Shown: positions 25,484 through 34,476 of the stretch, piece by piece
Layout of the letters: each line of letters opens with the position of its first letter
How positions within the stretch are numbered: position 1 is the first letter of the stretch
Assembly (NCBI RefSeq): GCF_041261445.1
Contig: NZ_JBGCCU010000002.1
Span: 248,001 to 312,000, forward strand
Source: Catenulispora sp. EB89
Lineage (GTDB): Bacteria > Actinomycetota > Actinomycetes > Streptomycetales > Catenulisporaceae
Length of the DNA stretch: 64,000 bases
Direction: 5' to 3'
Notes under the pieces: generated by a model
Database searches by the model: none
Told to the model about the DNA's origin: nothing
The model's input: only the letters and a program-made list of their open reading frames with translations
Translations under genes and position numbers: made by a program

Positions 25484-26212
25484 TTAAGGTGCGACCCGGC
25501 CATTCGCCTGCCACGCCGCGTAGGTCAGCGGCATCAGCTCGGCGAAATGCTGTTCCATCTTCTCCGCGACCATCTCGATCTCGCGCTGCGGGAACGACGG
25601 GAACGTCGCTTCCTCGTGCTTCGTCCGTAACGACAGGAAGTGCATCAGCGCACGGGCGTTGCACGTGGCGTACATAGAGGAGTAGATGCCGACCGGAAGT
25701 ACGGTTCGGGCGACTTCCCGCGCGATGCCGGCGTCCAGCATCTCCAGATACGCCGCGTAGCTCGCCTCGCAGGACCGCCGCACCGTGTCCTCGACCGTCT
25801 TGTGCTGCTCGTCGGTGCCCGGGACGAACACGTACTTGCCGGGCTTGCCCTCCTGCACCAGCTTCCGGTCCGGTCCGGGTACGTAGAACACCGGGTCCAG
25901 CTTGCGGTAGCGCCCGCTCTCCTCGTTGTAGGACCAGACGCGATGCCGCATGAATTCTCGGAAAACAAAAATCGGCGCGGCGACCAGGAAGGTCATCGAG
26001 GAGTGCTCGAACGGCGAGCCGTGGCGGTCGCGCATCAGGTAGTTGATGAGGCCGCTGGAGCGCGCGGGGTCGGCTCCGACCTCGTCCAGGGACTGCTCGC
26101 CCTTGGTCGAGACCCGGGCCGCCCACAGGACGTCGTTGTCGGAGGCCGAGGCCTTCACCAGTTCCACGGTCATGTCCGAGCGGAACCGTACGCTCTCCAT
26201 CGCATCGCTCAC
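25484..26212 (-). CDS. thyX: Flavin-dependent thymidylate synthase
   Basis: ThyX makes dTMP from dUMP using FAD and methylenetetrahydrofolate. The 242-residue protein has the signature RHRVWSYNEESGRY at 89-102, matching the RHRxxSxNxxSxRY pattern, and DRHGSPFEH (62-70), which helps bind flavin. The GTG at 26212 is the likely start; a TAGGCT hexamer ends 6 nt before it, so the transcript is probably leaderless. Actinomycetes often carry thyX beside dapA, as here. Confidence 0.96.
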   Translation of the reverse strand: MSDAMESVRFRSDMTVELVKASASDNDVLWAARVSTKGEQSLDEVGADPARSSGLINYLMRDRHGSPFEHSSMTFLVAAPIFVFREFMRHRVWSYNEESGRYRKLDPVFYVPGPDRKLVQEGKPGKYVFVPGTDEQHKTVEDTVRRSCEASYAAYLEMLDAGIAREVARTVLPVGIYSSMYATCNARALMHFLSLRTKHEEATFPSFPQREIEMVAEKMEQHFAELMPLTYAAWQANGRVAP

Positions 26213-26218
26213 CGTCCG

Positions 26219-26224
26219 AGCCTA
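26219..26224 (-). promoter_or_regulatory. -10 element of thyX, leaderless layout
   Basis: TAGGCT on the minus strand ends 6 nt before the GTG at 26212. Confidence 0.5.
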
Positions 26225-26302
26225 CCGGCGTCTGACCTGTGACGACGCCGGTGCGGACGGTGTGGACGGCCGCGCGGACGGCGCGGACGGCACTGGCGGC
26301 CC

Positions 26303-26332
26303 GGACCGCCGGGGAACCGGGAACCCCGGTCC
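26303..26332 (-). terminator. Possible terminator after the substrate-binding lipoprotein gene
   Basis: CCGGGG/CCCCGG (26309-26314 with 26324-26329) form a core hairpin, with imperfect GGACC/GGTCC flanks, 22-50 nt after the stop. The nearby DNA is rich in GCGGACG repeats. Confidence 0.4.
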
Positions 26333-26353
26333 GCCGGTCCGCCGATCCGCCGG

Positions 26354-27526
26354 TCAGCTCCCGGTGCTGCTGCGCAGCGCGTCCGGCGGCATCATCGTGT
26401 CGATGTTGTAATACGGAGCCAGGTCCAGGCTCTGCATCAGGGTCAGTACGCGGTCCACGCGGTCGACGTTCACCGTGGTCGGGAACGTGCCGAAGCTGAT
26501 GCTGGCGGCGACCGTGGAGTTGGCCATCGTGCCGTAGTGCGCCTGCATCTCGGTCATCGCCGTGGCGCGCTGCGAGGTGGCGGTCTTGGCCTGGTTCAGG
26601 GCCCCGGTGAAGGCCTTGAACAGGTTGGTCTTCTCGACCGCGAAGTCCTGCTTGGTGAAGTAGCCGCCCATCGGCATCGCCTGGGTCGAGCCGCGGGTCA
26701 GGTCCATGAGCTGGACCATCTTGTTGTTGTTCGTCGCGTAGCTGTAGTACGGCTCGGGGACGACGGCCGCCATGCTGGTGTCCGCGCTCCCGGACTTGGC
26801 GAACAGCTTCTCGCTCAGGTCGCCGGGGGCCATCGACTTCAGGTGCGCCGCGGAGTTGGCCGCCTTGATCCGGAAGCTGTTCGCCAGGTCCGGGAGCGAG
26901 GTCATGAGCATGATCGTCGGCACCGTGTAGGCGTCGTTGGCGTCGTTGGTGCCCGCGGTGGGGACCAGGAAGCCGCCGGCGGCGTCGAAGACGTTCTTGA
27001 TCTCCTGGGCGTTCTTCAGGCCGGTGACCTTGCTGAGCAGCTCCACGCTGCCGTCGCCGGCGGTGTAGCCCTCGGCGACCAGCTGCAGCCGGTAGGCACC
27101 GGTGGACTGGGACAGGATCGCGTGCACGTAGTCGTCGTAGACCAGGTCGACCTTGCCATCGTTGAGCGCCTGCAGGGCGTCCTGGTAGGTCTGGTAGGAA
27201 TCGTCGATCGTGACGTCGATCCCCTGGTCCTTGAAATAGCCCTTGTCGACGCCGGTGTAGATCGGCAGCGCGCCTATTTCGCCCTTGGGAATGCCTATTC
27301 GGAGCTGGTGCTGCTCCAGCGGGCCGTGGGCCGGCATCGCGACCGCCCCCGACGACGCCGTGGACGTGCTGCTGCTGCACGCCGTGGCCGCACCGGCGGA
27401 CGCGGTGAGCACCACGCAAAGGACGATCGCCGAGGTCCTGCGCGAACGGGCTCGGGGTTTGGCTGATCGCACTGCGCTGCCCCCTGCAAAGGTTTCGATG
27501 AAGCCGGTCGGCGCATCGTAATACAT
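26354..27526 (-). CDS. ABC transporter substrate-binding lipoprotein, NitT/TauT-like
   Basis: The 390-residue protein has a basic N-region, a hydrophobic segment and a lipobox ATAC with Cys50, so it is a secreted lipoprotein. The mature part (RIGIPKGEIGALPIYTGVDK and KGYFKDQGIDVTI) resembles SsuA/THI5/NMT1-like binding proteins for nitrate, sulfonates or thiamine precursors. No permease or ATPase gene is next to it, so it is an orphan here. It is divergent from a conservon kinase with a nitrate/nitrite-sensing-type domain, with 256 bp between the two starts. A sensory partnership is my inference. Ligand unknown. Confidence 0.85.
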   Translation of the reverse strand: MYYDAPTGFIETFAGGSAVRSAKPRARSRRTSAIVLCVVLTASAGAATACSSSTSTASSGAVAMPAHGPLEQHQLRIGIPKGEIGALPIYTGVDKGYFKDQGIDVTIDDSYQTYQDALQALNDGKVDLVYDDYVHAILSQSTGAYRLQLVAEGYTAGDGSVELLSKVTGLKNAQEIKNVFDAAGGFLVPTAGTNDANDAYTVPTIMLMTSLPDLANSFRIKAANSAAHLKSMAPGDLSEKLFAKSGSADTSMAAVVPEPYYSYATNNNKMVQLMDLTRGSTQAMPMGGYFTKQDFAVEKTNLFKAFTGALNQAKTATSQRATAMTEMQAHYGTMANSTVAASISFGTFPTTVNVDRVDRVLTLMQSLDLAPYYNIDTMMPPDALRSSTGS

Positions 27527-27782
27527 GGGCCGCTGAGCCCCCTACGTCACCGTTGAGATCGACTAGCACTAATGCACGAGTAAGGATACGCACATACGCG
27601 GAGTCATCGCCCGGCTTATCCCCCTATAACGCACCGAATCGCCCCTCTGTCAACCCCCGCCCTTGGCCTCGCTCGCTCTCCTGTGCTGGAATGCGTTGCT
27701 TGAAACCTAGAGACCGCGAGCCTTGTGTGGCGCCCCACCCGCCGCAGTAGCGGCCCGGTCGCAAAGAAAGCTGTGAGGGCCA

Positions 27783-30700
27783 GTGCAGACTCGACCCGTG
27801 TCCCCGCGCCGTCCGCCGGCTCCTTTCCCGGAGCGCGGTGCCGGCGCGCCGCCGCCCGGCGGATCCATATCCGACGCGGCCGCCGGCCGCACTGCTCCCG
27901 GAGAGCTTCCGCGCGGGGCTCGGGATGGCGTGCTGCCAGGACAACGGCCGGTCCCCACCTCGCAGGAGACCGAGGGCAGCGGCGGGCACGTGCCCCCACC
28001 CCCGCCGCCCACCGCGTCCGCGAACCGCTTCGCCCCCCGCAACTGGCGCGTCCGCACCCGACTGGTCGTCCTGGTCATCGTGCCGCTGGTGGCCACCATC
28101 TTCGGCGCCGCGGCCCGGATCGTGCAGCAGGTCGGCAACGTGCAGACCTACGACCACGCCAAGACCATGGCCGCCGCGGCCAGCCCGCTGTCCGACCTGA
28201 TCGACTCGCTGCAGGACGAGCGCGACGTCAGCATCGAGATGATGGCGTTCCGGGCCCCGACCGGCAACACCGACTCGGCGACCCTGACCAACCTGACCAC
28301 CAGGATGGCCACGCAGCGCAAGACCACCGACCGCGCGACCGCCGTGATGCAGCCGGTGCTCAACAAGATCGACGGGTCCTACCCGGCGGACACGCTGGCC
28401 GCGATCGCCGACGCCAAGGCCAACATGACCGGCGTCCCGGCGCTGCACCAGGCCGTGGACGGCGCGTACTCCAACCCGCTGAGCGTGTTCGACCAGTACA
28501 ACAAGGTCCTGGACAGCCTCGACGGGCTCTACGAGTTCGTCGCCGCCGACGCCGGCGACCAGCAGCTGATCAACGACGCCCGGTCGCTGGCGGACCTGGG
28601 CAAGATGACCGAGACCACCTCGCGCGAGCGCGGCTTCCTCACCACGCTGGCCGTCAGCATCGACCCCAACCAGAACCAGGACAACCTGGCCCGGTTGCAG
28701 GGACTGATCTCGGACCTGGCCTCCACGCGCTCGGAGTTCAAGACCGTCGCCACCGCGCAGATGCAGCAGTCGCTGAGCGACACGGTGGACGTCGGCGACA
28801 CCTTCACCGGCGCGAACCAGTACCTGACGACGATCGACGACAAGCTGGCCAACAACGACGTCAGCGACGCCGGGGACCAGCTGGTCCCCGGCAGCGTCTA
28901 CCTGCAGTACAACGAGTTGCTCGGCCGCTACAAGCAGGTCCGCACCGAACAGGCGGCAGCCCTGGTGCAGCGGGCCGACTCGCTGGCCAACAGCGCCCGC
29001 AACACCATGTACCTGAACATCGGCATCATCATCGGCGTCCTGCTCGTGGTGTCGGTCGCCACCGCGCTTATCGCGCGCTCGCTGGTGCGCCCGCTGCGGG
29101 TGCTGCAGAACACCGCCCTGGAGATCGCCGGCAACCGGCTGCCGGAGATGGTCCGCCGCCTGCGCGACGCGGACGGCAGCGAACCGATCGAACCGATCTC
29201 GCCGATCGCCCTGTCCAGTACCGACGAAGTGGGCCAGGTGGCCCGCGCGTTCGACGAGGTCCACCGCGAGGCGGTCCGGCTGGCCACCGAGCAGGCCATG
29301 CTGCGGAACAACGTCAACGCGATGTTCACCAACCTCTCCCGCCGCTCGCAGTCGCTGGTCCAGCGCCAGCTGCGGCTGATCGACGAGCTGGAGAACGCCG
29401 AGCAGGACCCGGACCAGCTCGCCTCGCTGTTCAAGCTGGACCACCTCGCTACCCGTATGCGCCGCAACGGTGAGAACCTGCTGGTCCTCGCCGGCGAAGA
29501 GCCCGGCCGCCGCTGGTCCCAGCCGGTCCCGCTGATCGACGTGCTGCGCGCCGCGGCCTCCGAGGTGGAGCAGTACGAGCGGGTCACGCTGCGCGACCTG
29601 CCGACCGTCGAGGTCGCCGGCCGCGCCGTGAACGACGTCGTCCACCTGGTCGCCGAGCTGCTGGAGAACGCGACGTCGTTCTCCGCGCCGGAGACGAAGG
29701 TCTCGGTCACCGGCAACCTGCTGAACACCGGCGGCGTGATGCTGGAGATCGAGGACTCCGGCATCGGCATGACCCCGGAGGAGCTCGACGACTCCAACGA
29801 GCGCCTGGCCAACCCGCCGGTCGTGGACGTCGCGATCTCCCGGCGCATGGGCCTGTTCGTGGTCGGCCGGCTGGCCACCCGGCACGGCATCCAGGTGCGG
29901 CTGCGCCGTTCGGCCACCGGCGGCATCACCGCGCTGGTGCTGGTCCCGGCGGCCCTGCTGGCCGGCAACCTGTCCGACGCCCCGGCGGTCGGCGGCAACC
30001 GCGGCACGTTCGGCGACATCGCCGACACCGGCCAGCTCCCGCAGCTCACCTCGACCGGCCTGCCCCGGCGGCCGGCCGGCGCGGTGCGCGCCGAGCAGCG
30101 CGAGCTGGCTCCGGGCGCGGACCTGCCCCAGCAGGCCCCGCCGGCCCAGCCTCCGGCCCCGTTCTCACCGTTCGGCGGCGAGCGGGCCCCGGTCGGCGGC
30201 GGCGACGGGGACGGGTGGGAGGACGTGAGCGCGGCGGCCCCGCCGTACCGGAACACCGACGCCACCCCGCCCGGACTCGCCGAACTGCTCGCCGAGACCG
30301 AGGCCATGACGCACGGCGTGACCCCGGTCATCCGCGAGGGCGACCCCGGCGACCCGGGCAGCAGCGGTGCCTTCGACCGTCCCGAGTTCGTACTGCCGGA
30401 GCCGGAACTGGACGGCCGGCTGGCCGAGGCGCTGGACGGGACGGCGACGTACGACTTCCGTCCGAACCAGGCGCCCAGCGGTCCGCCCGCGCCGCCGGCG
30501 GACCCGGAGAACACCGGCCAGTTCCGGATCAGTGCCGGCAGCGACGACATGCGGCTGGACTTCCGGGTCGGCGACGGGGGCCCGGCGATGCCGCCGCCCC
30601 CGGCCCCGCCGGCCCAGCCCGCGCCGCTGAACTTCTCCTCCAGCTTCGACGATCTGCTCCCGAACATCCCGGACATGGAGCACACCGGCGAGTTCGCGGC

Positions 30701-32582
30701 CTACCGCGAAGCCCAGCAGGAGGAGCGCGACGACCTGCTCCTCCCGCCGCCGGCGGGCCCCTTCGCGACCCCCGGCCAGCCCTCGCTGGGCTCGTCCTCG
30801 GGCGGCTTCAGCACCAACCCCGACTCGCTGTCGGCAAGCGGCCTGAACAACGACCTCGGCGCCGAACTCGCGGCGGGCGACCCCTACGCCGCCCCCGGCG
30901 AGGTGCGCATGACGCCGTTCGGCGGGCACCTGGACAACGGGTTCGGCAACCCGCAGCCGCCGAACCCCGTGGTCCCGCCCGGCGCGCCGGTCACCGACGC
31001 GCCTGTCGAGCCCCCGCGGTACGGCGGTCCGAGCGGGTTCGACCCCGGCGCCTCGGGCCAGTTCGCCGCACCGCCCGCACCGCCCGCACCGCCGGCGCCG
31101 ACCGGCACCGGCTACGGGAACGACGCCCCTTCCTTCGGCCGCCGTCCGATGGGCGAACCGCTGAGCGGCCCCGGCTTCGAAGCTCCGCAGTTCGAGGCCC
31201 CGCAGTTCGAGGCCCCGCAGTTCGAGGCTCCCCAGTTCGAAGCCCCGCAGTTCGAGGCCCCGCCTGCCCCCCCGGCGCCGACCGGCACCGGCTACGGCAA
31301 CGACGCCCCCTCGTTCGGCCGCCGCCCGATGGGCGAACCGCTCACCGGCCCCGGCTTCGAAGCCCCCGCGGCGTTCAACCCGAACGCCCCGGCGGACAAC
31401 GACCCGAACGACCCGATGGCAGGTCTGAGGAACCCGTTCGCGGCGGCGCCCGAAGCCCCGGCGAACACCGGAACCGGGTACGGCAACGACGCGCCGTCCT
31501 TCGGCCGCCGCCCGGTCGGCGAGCCGCTGTCCGGCCCCGGCTTCGAGACCCCGCAGTACCAGCCGCCGCAGTACGACGCTCCGCAGTACGAGACCCCGCA
31601 GTACGGCGAGCAGCCCGCCGCCGACCTGTCCGGCTCGGGCTTCCACACGCCGCTCGGCACCAACGCACCGGGCAACGGCATGGGCGACACCACCGGCTAC
31701 GCCCCCCCGGTCGGCGAACCACTCGCCGGTCCCGGCGCGCCGGACCCGCTGTCGTCCTCCGGCACCAACTACGCCGACTACCCGGACCCGCTCACCGCGC
31801 CGATCGAGTCGATCCCGATGGACCCGGCGGCGCACAACACCTCGATCTTCAACGCGATCGAGTCCGAGTGGTTCCGGGTGCGGGCCGGCGAGGGGACCGC
31901 CGTTCCGCAGAACGCTCTGGAGGTCGGCACCGTGCGTCCGGCCGAACCGGTCCGGCCGGCCGTGCCGGGACCGCGTTCAGAGCCCGCAGGAGACCCGCTG
32001 GCGGGCTCCGGCACCGGGTACCCGGCCGAGGCCCCGCAGGCCCCCGCCGAGCCCGTCCAGGCGGCTCCTGCCGCGCCCACCCCGGCCCCGCCGACCGCCC
32101 CCGAGGCCGGTCCCGGAGCCCCGACCCCGCCGGCGCCGTCGGCCGCCGACTCCGCGGTCGGCGGGGCGGCCCGGCCCGCCGCACCGCACGAGGAACCCAA
32201 GGAGCCCATGAACGACGACCAGAGCTCCGCGGGACAGGCCTGGCAGTCGCCGGGCGACGACGGATGGAAGGCCGCCCAGGTGGTCAGCAAGCCGGTCGCG
32301 GCCGGGCTGACCCCCAAGGGCCTGCCCAAGCGCGTCCCGCGGTCCAACCTGGTGCCCGGCTCGGCGGACGGCAGCGGCGCCGCCAAGACCGCGCCCTCGC
32401 CGATCCCGGCGCGCTCGGCCGAGGCCGTGCGCTCCCGCCTGGCCAGCTTCCACAATGGGCTGCGCCAGGGCCGCGACGCCGCCGGCACCCCCGGCGAGTC
32501 GCAGCCCGCCGATCCCGCCAACCCCACCGCGTCCGACGGCCCGGCCGCCTTCGGTGCTCCTGAGCCAGGAAAGCAGGACTGA
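27783..32582 (+). CDS. cvnA: Conservon sensor kinase CvnA (nitrate/nitrite-sensing-type ectodomain)
   Basis: The 1599-residue protein has a Pro-rich start, membrane helix 1 at about 91-113, an extracellular NIT-type domain, membrane helix 2 at about 409-430, HAMP, and an HATPase domain (LVAELLENATSFS near 618, DSGIGM near 657) ending near 728. An 870-residue Pro/Gly-rich tail follows and ends with the conserved PKGLPKRVPRSNLVPG and RSRLASFHNGLRQGRD blocks of CvnA proteins. Conservons pair such a kinase with roadblock, DUF742 and GTPase proteins and act like membrane-bound G-protein systems in development and metabolism. The GTG at 27783 has GTGAGGG close upstream. The tail is unusually long and contains repeats. 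Confidence 0.93.
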   Translation: MQTRPVSPRRPPAPFPERGAGAPPPGGSISDAAAGRTAPGELPRGARDGVLPGQRPVPTSQETEGSGGHVPPPPPPTASANRFAPRNWRVRTRLVVLVIVPLVATIFGAAARIVQQVGNVQTYDHAKTMAAAASPLSDLIDSLQDERDVSIEMMAFRAPTGNTDSATLTNLTTRMATQRKTTDRATAVMQPVLNKIDGSYPADTLAAIADAKANMTGVPALHQAVDGAYSNPLSVFDQYNKVLDSLDGLYEFVAADAGDQQLINDARSLADLGKMTETTSRERGFLTTLAVSIDPNQNQDNLARLQGLISDLASTRSEFKTVATAQMQQSLSDTVDVGDTFTGANQYLTTIDDKLANNDVSDAGDQLVPGSVYLQYNELLGRYKQVRTEQAAALVQRADSLANSARNTMYLNIGIIIGVLLVVSVATALIARSLVRPLRVLQNTALEIAGNRLPEMVRRLRDADGSEPIEPISPIALSSTDEVGQVARAFDEVHREAVRLATEQAMLRNNVNAMFTNLSRRSQSLVQRQLRLIDELENAEQDPDQLASLFKLDHLATRMRRNGENLLVLAGEEPGRRWSQPVPLIDVLRAAASEVEQYERVTLRDLPTVEVAGRAVNDVVHLVAELLENATSFSAPETKVSVTGNLLNTGGVMLEIEDSGIGMTPEELDDSNERLANPPVVDVAISRRMGLFVVGRLATRHGIQVRLRRSATGGITALVLVPAALLAGNLSDAPAVGGNRGTFGDIADTGQLPQLTSTGLPRRPAGAVRAEQRELAPGADLPQQAPPAQPPAPFSPFGGERAPVGGGDGDGWEDVSAAAPPYRNTDATPPGLAELLAETEAMTHGVTPVIREGDPGDPGSSGAFDRPEFVLPEPELDGRLAEALDGTATYDFRPNQAPSGPPAPPADPENTGQFRISAGSDDMRLDFRVGDGGPAMPPPPAPPAQPAPLNFSSSFDDLLPNIPDMEHTGEFAAYREAQQEERDDLLLPPPAGPFATPGQPSLGSSSGGFSTNPDSLSASGLNNDLGAELAAGDPYAAPGEVRMTPFGGHLDNGFGNPQPPNPVVPPGAPVTDAPVEPPRYGGPSGFDPGASGQFAAPPAPPAPPAPTGTGYGNDAPSFGRRPMGEPLSGPGFEAPQFEAPQFEAPQFEAPQFEAPQFEAPPAPPAPTGTGYGNDAPSFGRRPMGEPLTGPGFEAPAAFNPNAPADNDPNDPMAGLRNPFAAAPEAPANTGTGYGNDAPSFGRRPVGEPLSGPGFETPQYQPPQYDAPQYETPQYGEQPAADLSGSGFHTPLGTNAPGNGMGDTTGYAPPVGEPLAGPGAPDPLSSSGTNYADYPDPLTAPIESIPMDPAAHNTSIFNAIESEWFRVRAGEGTAVPQNALEVGTVRPAEPVRPAVPGPRSEPAGDPLAGSGTGYPAEAPQAPAEPVQAAPAAPTPAPPTAPEAGPGAPTPPAPSAADSAVGGAARPAAPHEEPKEPMNDDQSSAGQAWQSPGDDGWKAAQVVSKPVAAGLTPKGLPKRVPRSNLVPGSADGSGAAKTAPSPIPARSAEAVRSRLASFHNGLRQGRDAAGTPGESQPADPANPTASDGPAAFGAPEPGKQD
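31101..31620 (+). repeat. Repeats in the CvnA tail
   Basis: A unit TGTGYGNDAPSFGRRP(M/V)GEPL recurs at about residues 1107, 1167 and 1229. Between the first two, QFEAP is repeated five times in a row (15-nt units, about 31190-31263). PQY(D/E)xP units follow the third. The repeats are in frame and may vary between strains. Confidence 0.9.
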
Positions 32583-32588
32583 GCTACC

Positions 32589-33017
32589 GTGAACGACCCG
32601 AACCTGACCCAAGCCGCCAGGAATCTGAACTGGCTGATCACCAATTTCGTGGACCGCGTCCCGGGGGTCGCGCACACGGTGGTGGTCTCCTCCGACGGCC
32701 TGCTTCTGGCGGTGTCCGACGGATTCCCCCGGGACCGCGCCGACCAGCTGGCGGCCGTGGCCAGCGGCCTGTCGTCGCTGACCCAGGGCGCCGCGCGCAT
32801 CTTCGAGGGCGGCGCGGTGACGCAGACCGTCGTGGAGATGGTCCGTGGTTTCCTGTTCGTGATGGCCATCTCCGATGGTTCGGCCCTGGCCGTACTCGCT
32901 TCCTCGGATTGCGACATGGGCCTGATCGGCTATGAAATGGCCCTGCTCGTCGAGCGGGCCGGCGACGTCCTGACGCCGGCACTGCGTGCCGAGCTCCAGT
33001 CGTCGCTGCCGCGCTGA
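32589..33017 (+). CDS. cvnB: Conservon roadblock/LC7 protein CvnB
   Basis: The 142-residue protein starts with GTG 6 nt after cvnA. It has the roadblock/LC7 fold pattern ([20 protein letters not shown], then [20 protein letters not shown]). Roadblock proteins regulate small GTPases, and in conservons CvnB links the kinase with the GTPase CvnD. Gene order and spacing identify it securely. Confidence 0.95.
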   Translation: MNDPNLTQAARNLNWLITNFVDRVPGVAHTVVVSSDGLLLAVSDGFPRDRADQLAAVASGLSSLTQGAARIFEGGAVTQTVVEMVRGFLFVMAISDGSALAVLASSDCDMGLIGYEMALLVERAGDVLTPALRAELQSSLPR

Positions 33018-33075
33018 GAGGACGCCCGGTGACCCCCCTTCCCCAAGCCGAGACGAGCGACAGGAGCACGCGGCC

Positions 33076-33432
33076 GTGAGCAGCGCGCACGATTCCTCGC
33101 CCCTCGTCCGCCCCTACGCGCTGACCCGGGGCCGCACGCGGGCCCGTTACCAATTGCCCATCGAGGCGTTGGTATCCACGACGGACAACGGACGATCGCG
33201 CCTTCCCGGCCGGGAGCCGGAGCACCAGCGCATCTGCGAGCTGTGCGTCGAGCTGAAGTCGGTCGCGGAGGTCGCGGCGCTGATGCGCATGCCGCTGGGG
33301 GTGGTCAGGGTGCTGTTGGGCGACATGTCGGACGCCGGCCTGGTCACCATCCAGCAACCCGGCGAGACCGATTCCGGCCAGCCCAACCTCGCGCTCCTCG
33401 AACGAGTCCTCATCGGGCTCCGCAATCTGTAG
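33076..33432 (+). CDS. cvnC: Conservon DUF742 protein CvnC
   Basis: The 118-residue protein matches the DUF742 family: an N-terminal LVRPYALTRGRTRARYQLPI block and a C-terminal winged-helix-like part (VAEVAALMRMPLGVVRVLLG, DAGLVTIQ). It is thought to help membrane complex formation with CvnA, B and D. The GTG at 33076 was chosen because the family N-terminus begins shortly before LVRPYALT. Confidence 0.93.
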   Translation: MSSAHDSSPLVRPYALTRGRTRARYQLPIEALVSTTDNGRSRLPGREPEHQRICELCVELKSVAEVAALMRMPLGVVRVLLGDMSDAGLVTIQQPGETDSGQPNLALLERVLIGLRNL

Positions 33433-33447
33433 AAAGGAGGCCGTGCA

Positions 33448-34056
33448 GTGAACTACTCCCCTTACGGACAGGAGCCCGAGCCGCAGCCCGCGGTGGGCCC
33501 GACCACGTCGGTGAAGATCGTCGTAGCCGGCGGCTTCGGCGTCGGCAAGACCACCTTCGTCGGCGCGGTCTCGGAGATCGCCCCGCTGACCACCGAGGCC
33601 GTCATGACCGCCGCCTCCGAGGGCGTGGACGACCTCACCGTGGTGCCGGGCAAGGTCACGACCACGGTGGCCATGGACTTCGGCCGCGTGTCCCTGGACC
33701 GCGAGCTGATCCTGTACCTGTTCGGCACGCCGGGCCAGAACCGCTTCTGGTTCATGTGGGACGACCTGTGCCGCGGCGCCATCGGCGCGGTGGTGCTGGT
33801 GGACACGCGGCGGCTGGCGGACTGCTTCTCGGCCATCGACTACTTCGAGGACGCCGGCCTGCCGTACATCGTCGGTGTGAACTGCTTCGACGGCATGCTC
33901 ACCCACGAGGTCGCCGACGTGCGCGAGGCGCTGTCGATCCCGCCGGACGTGCCGGTGGTCACCTGCGACGCCCGCAGCCGGGAGTCCACCAAGCTGACTC
34001 TGATCCGCCTGGTGGAGCACGCCATGTCACGCTTCGCAGCGGCGGCGGCATCCTAG
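33448..34056 (+). CDS. cvnD: Conservon GTPase CvnD
   Basis: The 202-residue protein has the P-loop GGFGVGKTT at 28-36, the switch-type YLFGTPGQNRFWFMWDDL block and VGVNCFD in the nucleotide base position. CvnD is the Ras-like switch of the conservon. The GTG at 33448 has AAAGGAGG 7 nt upstream, one of the best ribosome binding sites in the window. A strong terminator 20 nt downstream closes the operon. Confidence 0.95.
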   Translation: MNYSPYGQEPEPQPAVGPTTSVKIVVAGGFGVGKTTFVGAVSEIAPLTTEAVMTAASEGVDDLTVVPGKVTTTVAMDFGRVSLDRELILYLFGTPGQNRFWFMWDDLCRGAIGAVVLVDTRRLADCFSAIDYFEDAGLPYIVGVNCFDGMLTHEVADVREALSIPPDVPVVTCDARSRESTKLTLIRLVEHAMSRFAAAAAS

Positions 34057-34075
34057 GTAGGCGACGATCGCGTAA

Positions 34076-34114
34076 CGCCGAGGGCGGCACCGGGTTCCGG
34101 TGCCGCCCTCGGCG
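34076..34114 (+). terminator. Perfect 18-bp hairpin terminator of the conservon
   Basis: 34076-34093 pairs perfectly with 34097-34114 around a 3-nt loop, followed by TTTACG. It lies 20 nt after the cvnD stop. Confidence 0.92.
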
Positions 34115-34170
34115 TTTACGCTCCTTGCATCCACTGATGTCCGCCAGTGTCCGAATCAGGCAGGTCCAGC

Positions 34171-34476
34171 ATGTCCGGAACGATAGCCCTCACCCGCCGC
34201 AGCGGGTTCCAGCTGCGTCCGCGGCCCTACCGGGTGTGGATCGACGGCGTCGCCGTCGGCCGGCTCGCACAGAACGGCGCCGCCGAGTTCGCCGTGGACT
34301 CCGGCGTGCACATGGTCGAGCTCTCCCTGGACGGCATGTACTCCAAGAAGGTCTCTGTAGAGGTCCGCGAGGGCGCCACGCGGCGGCTGCACTGCGGCGC
34401 GCACGGCCCGGTGGCGTTCAGCGCTTTCGGGCTGCTGCTCCCGGGTCTGGCGATCAGGCTGACGCTGACCCACTGA
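34171..34476 (+). CDS. Small hypothetical protein, 101 residues
   Basis: The protein has a basic start, a beta-rich middle (RPYRVWIDGVAVGRLAQNGA) that resembles a PEGA-like or carrier-type beta domain, and a weakly hydrophobic C-terminus (FGLLLPGLAIRLTLTH). The ATG at 34171 is preferred; a GTG at 34147 would add eight residues. Its end overlaps the convergent flavin reductase-like gene by 23 nt. Function unknown. Confidence 0.7.
   Translation: MSGTIALTRRSGFQLRPRPYRVWIDGVAVGRLAQNGAAEFAVDSGVHMVELSLDGMYSKKVSVEVREGATRRLHCGAHGPVAFSAFGLLLPGLAIRLTLTH

Noticed and set aside
27624-29885. A 750-codon minus-strand frame opposite cvnA
   Set aside because: It covers the conserved kinase core of cvnA on the other strand; the product has no motif and is compositionally biased.
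31190-31263. QFEAP repeats considered as a CRISPR array or VNTR locus
   Set aside because: Units are 15 nt, in frame and lack spacers, so they are coding repeats of the CvnA tail.
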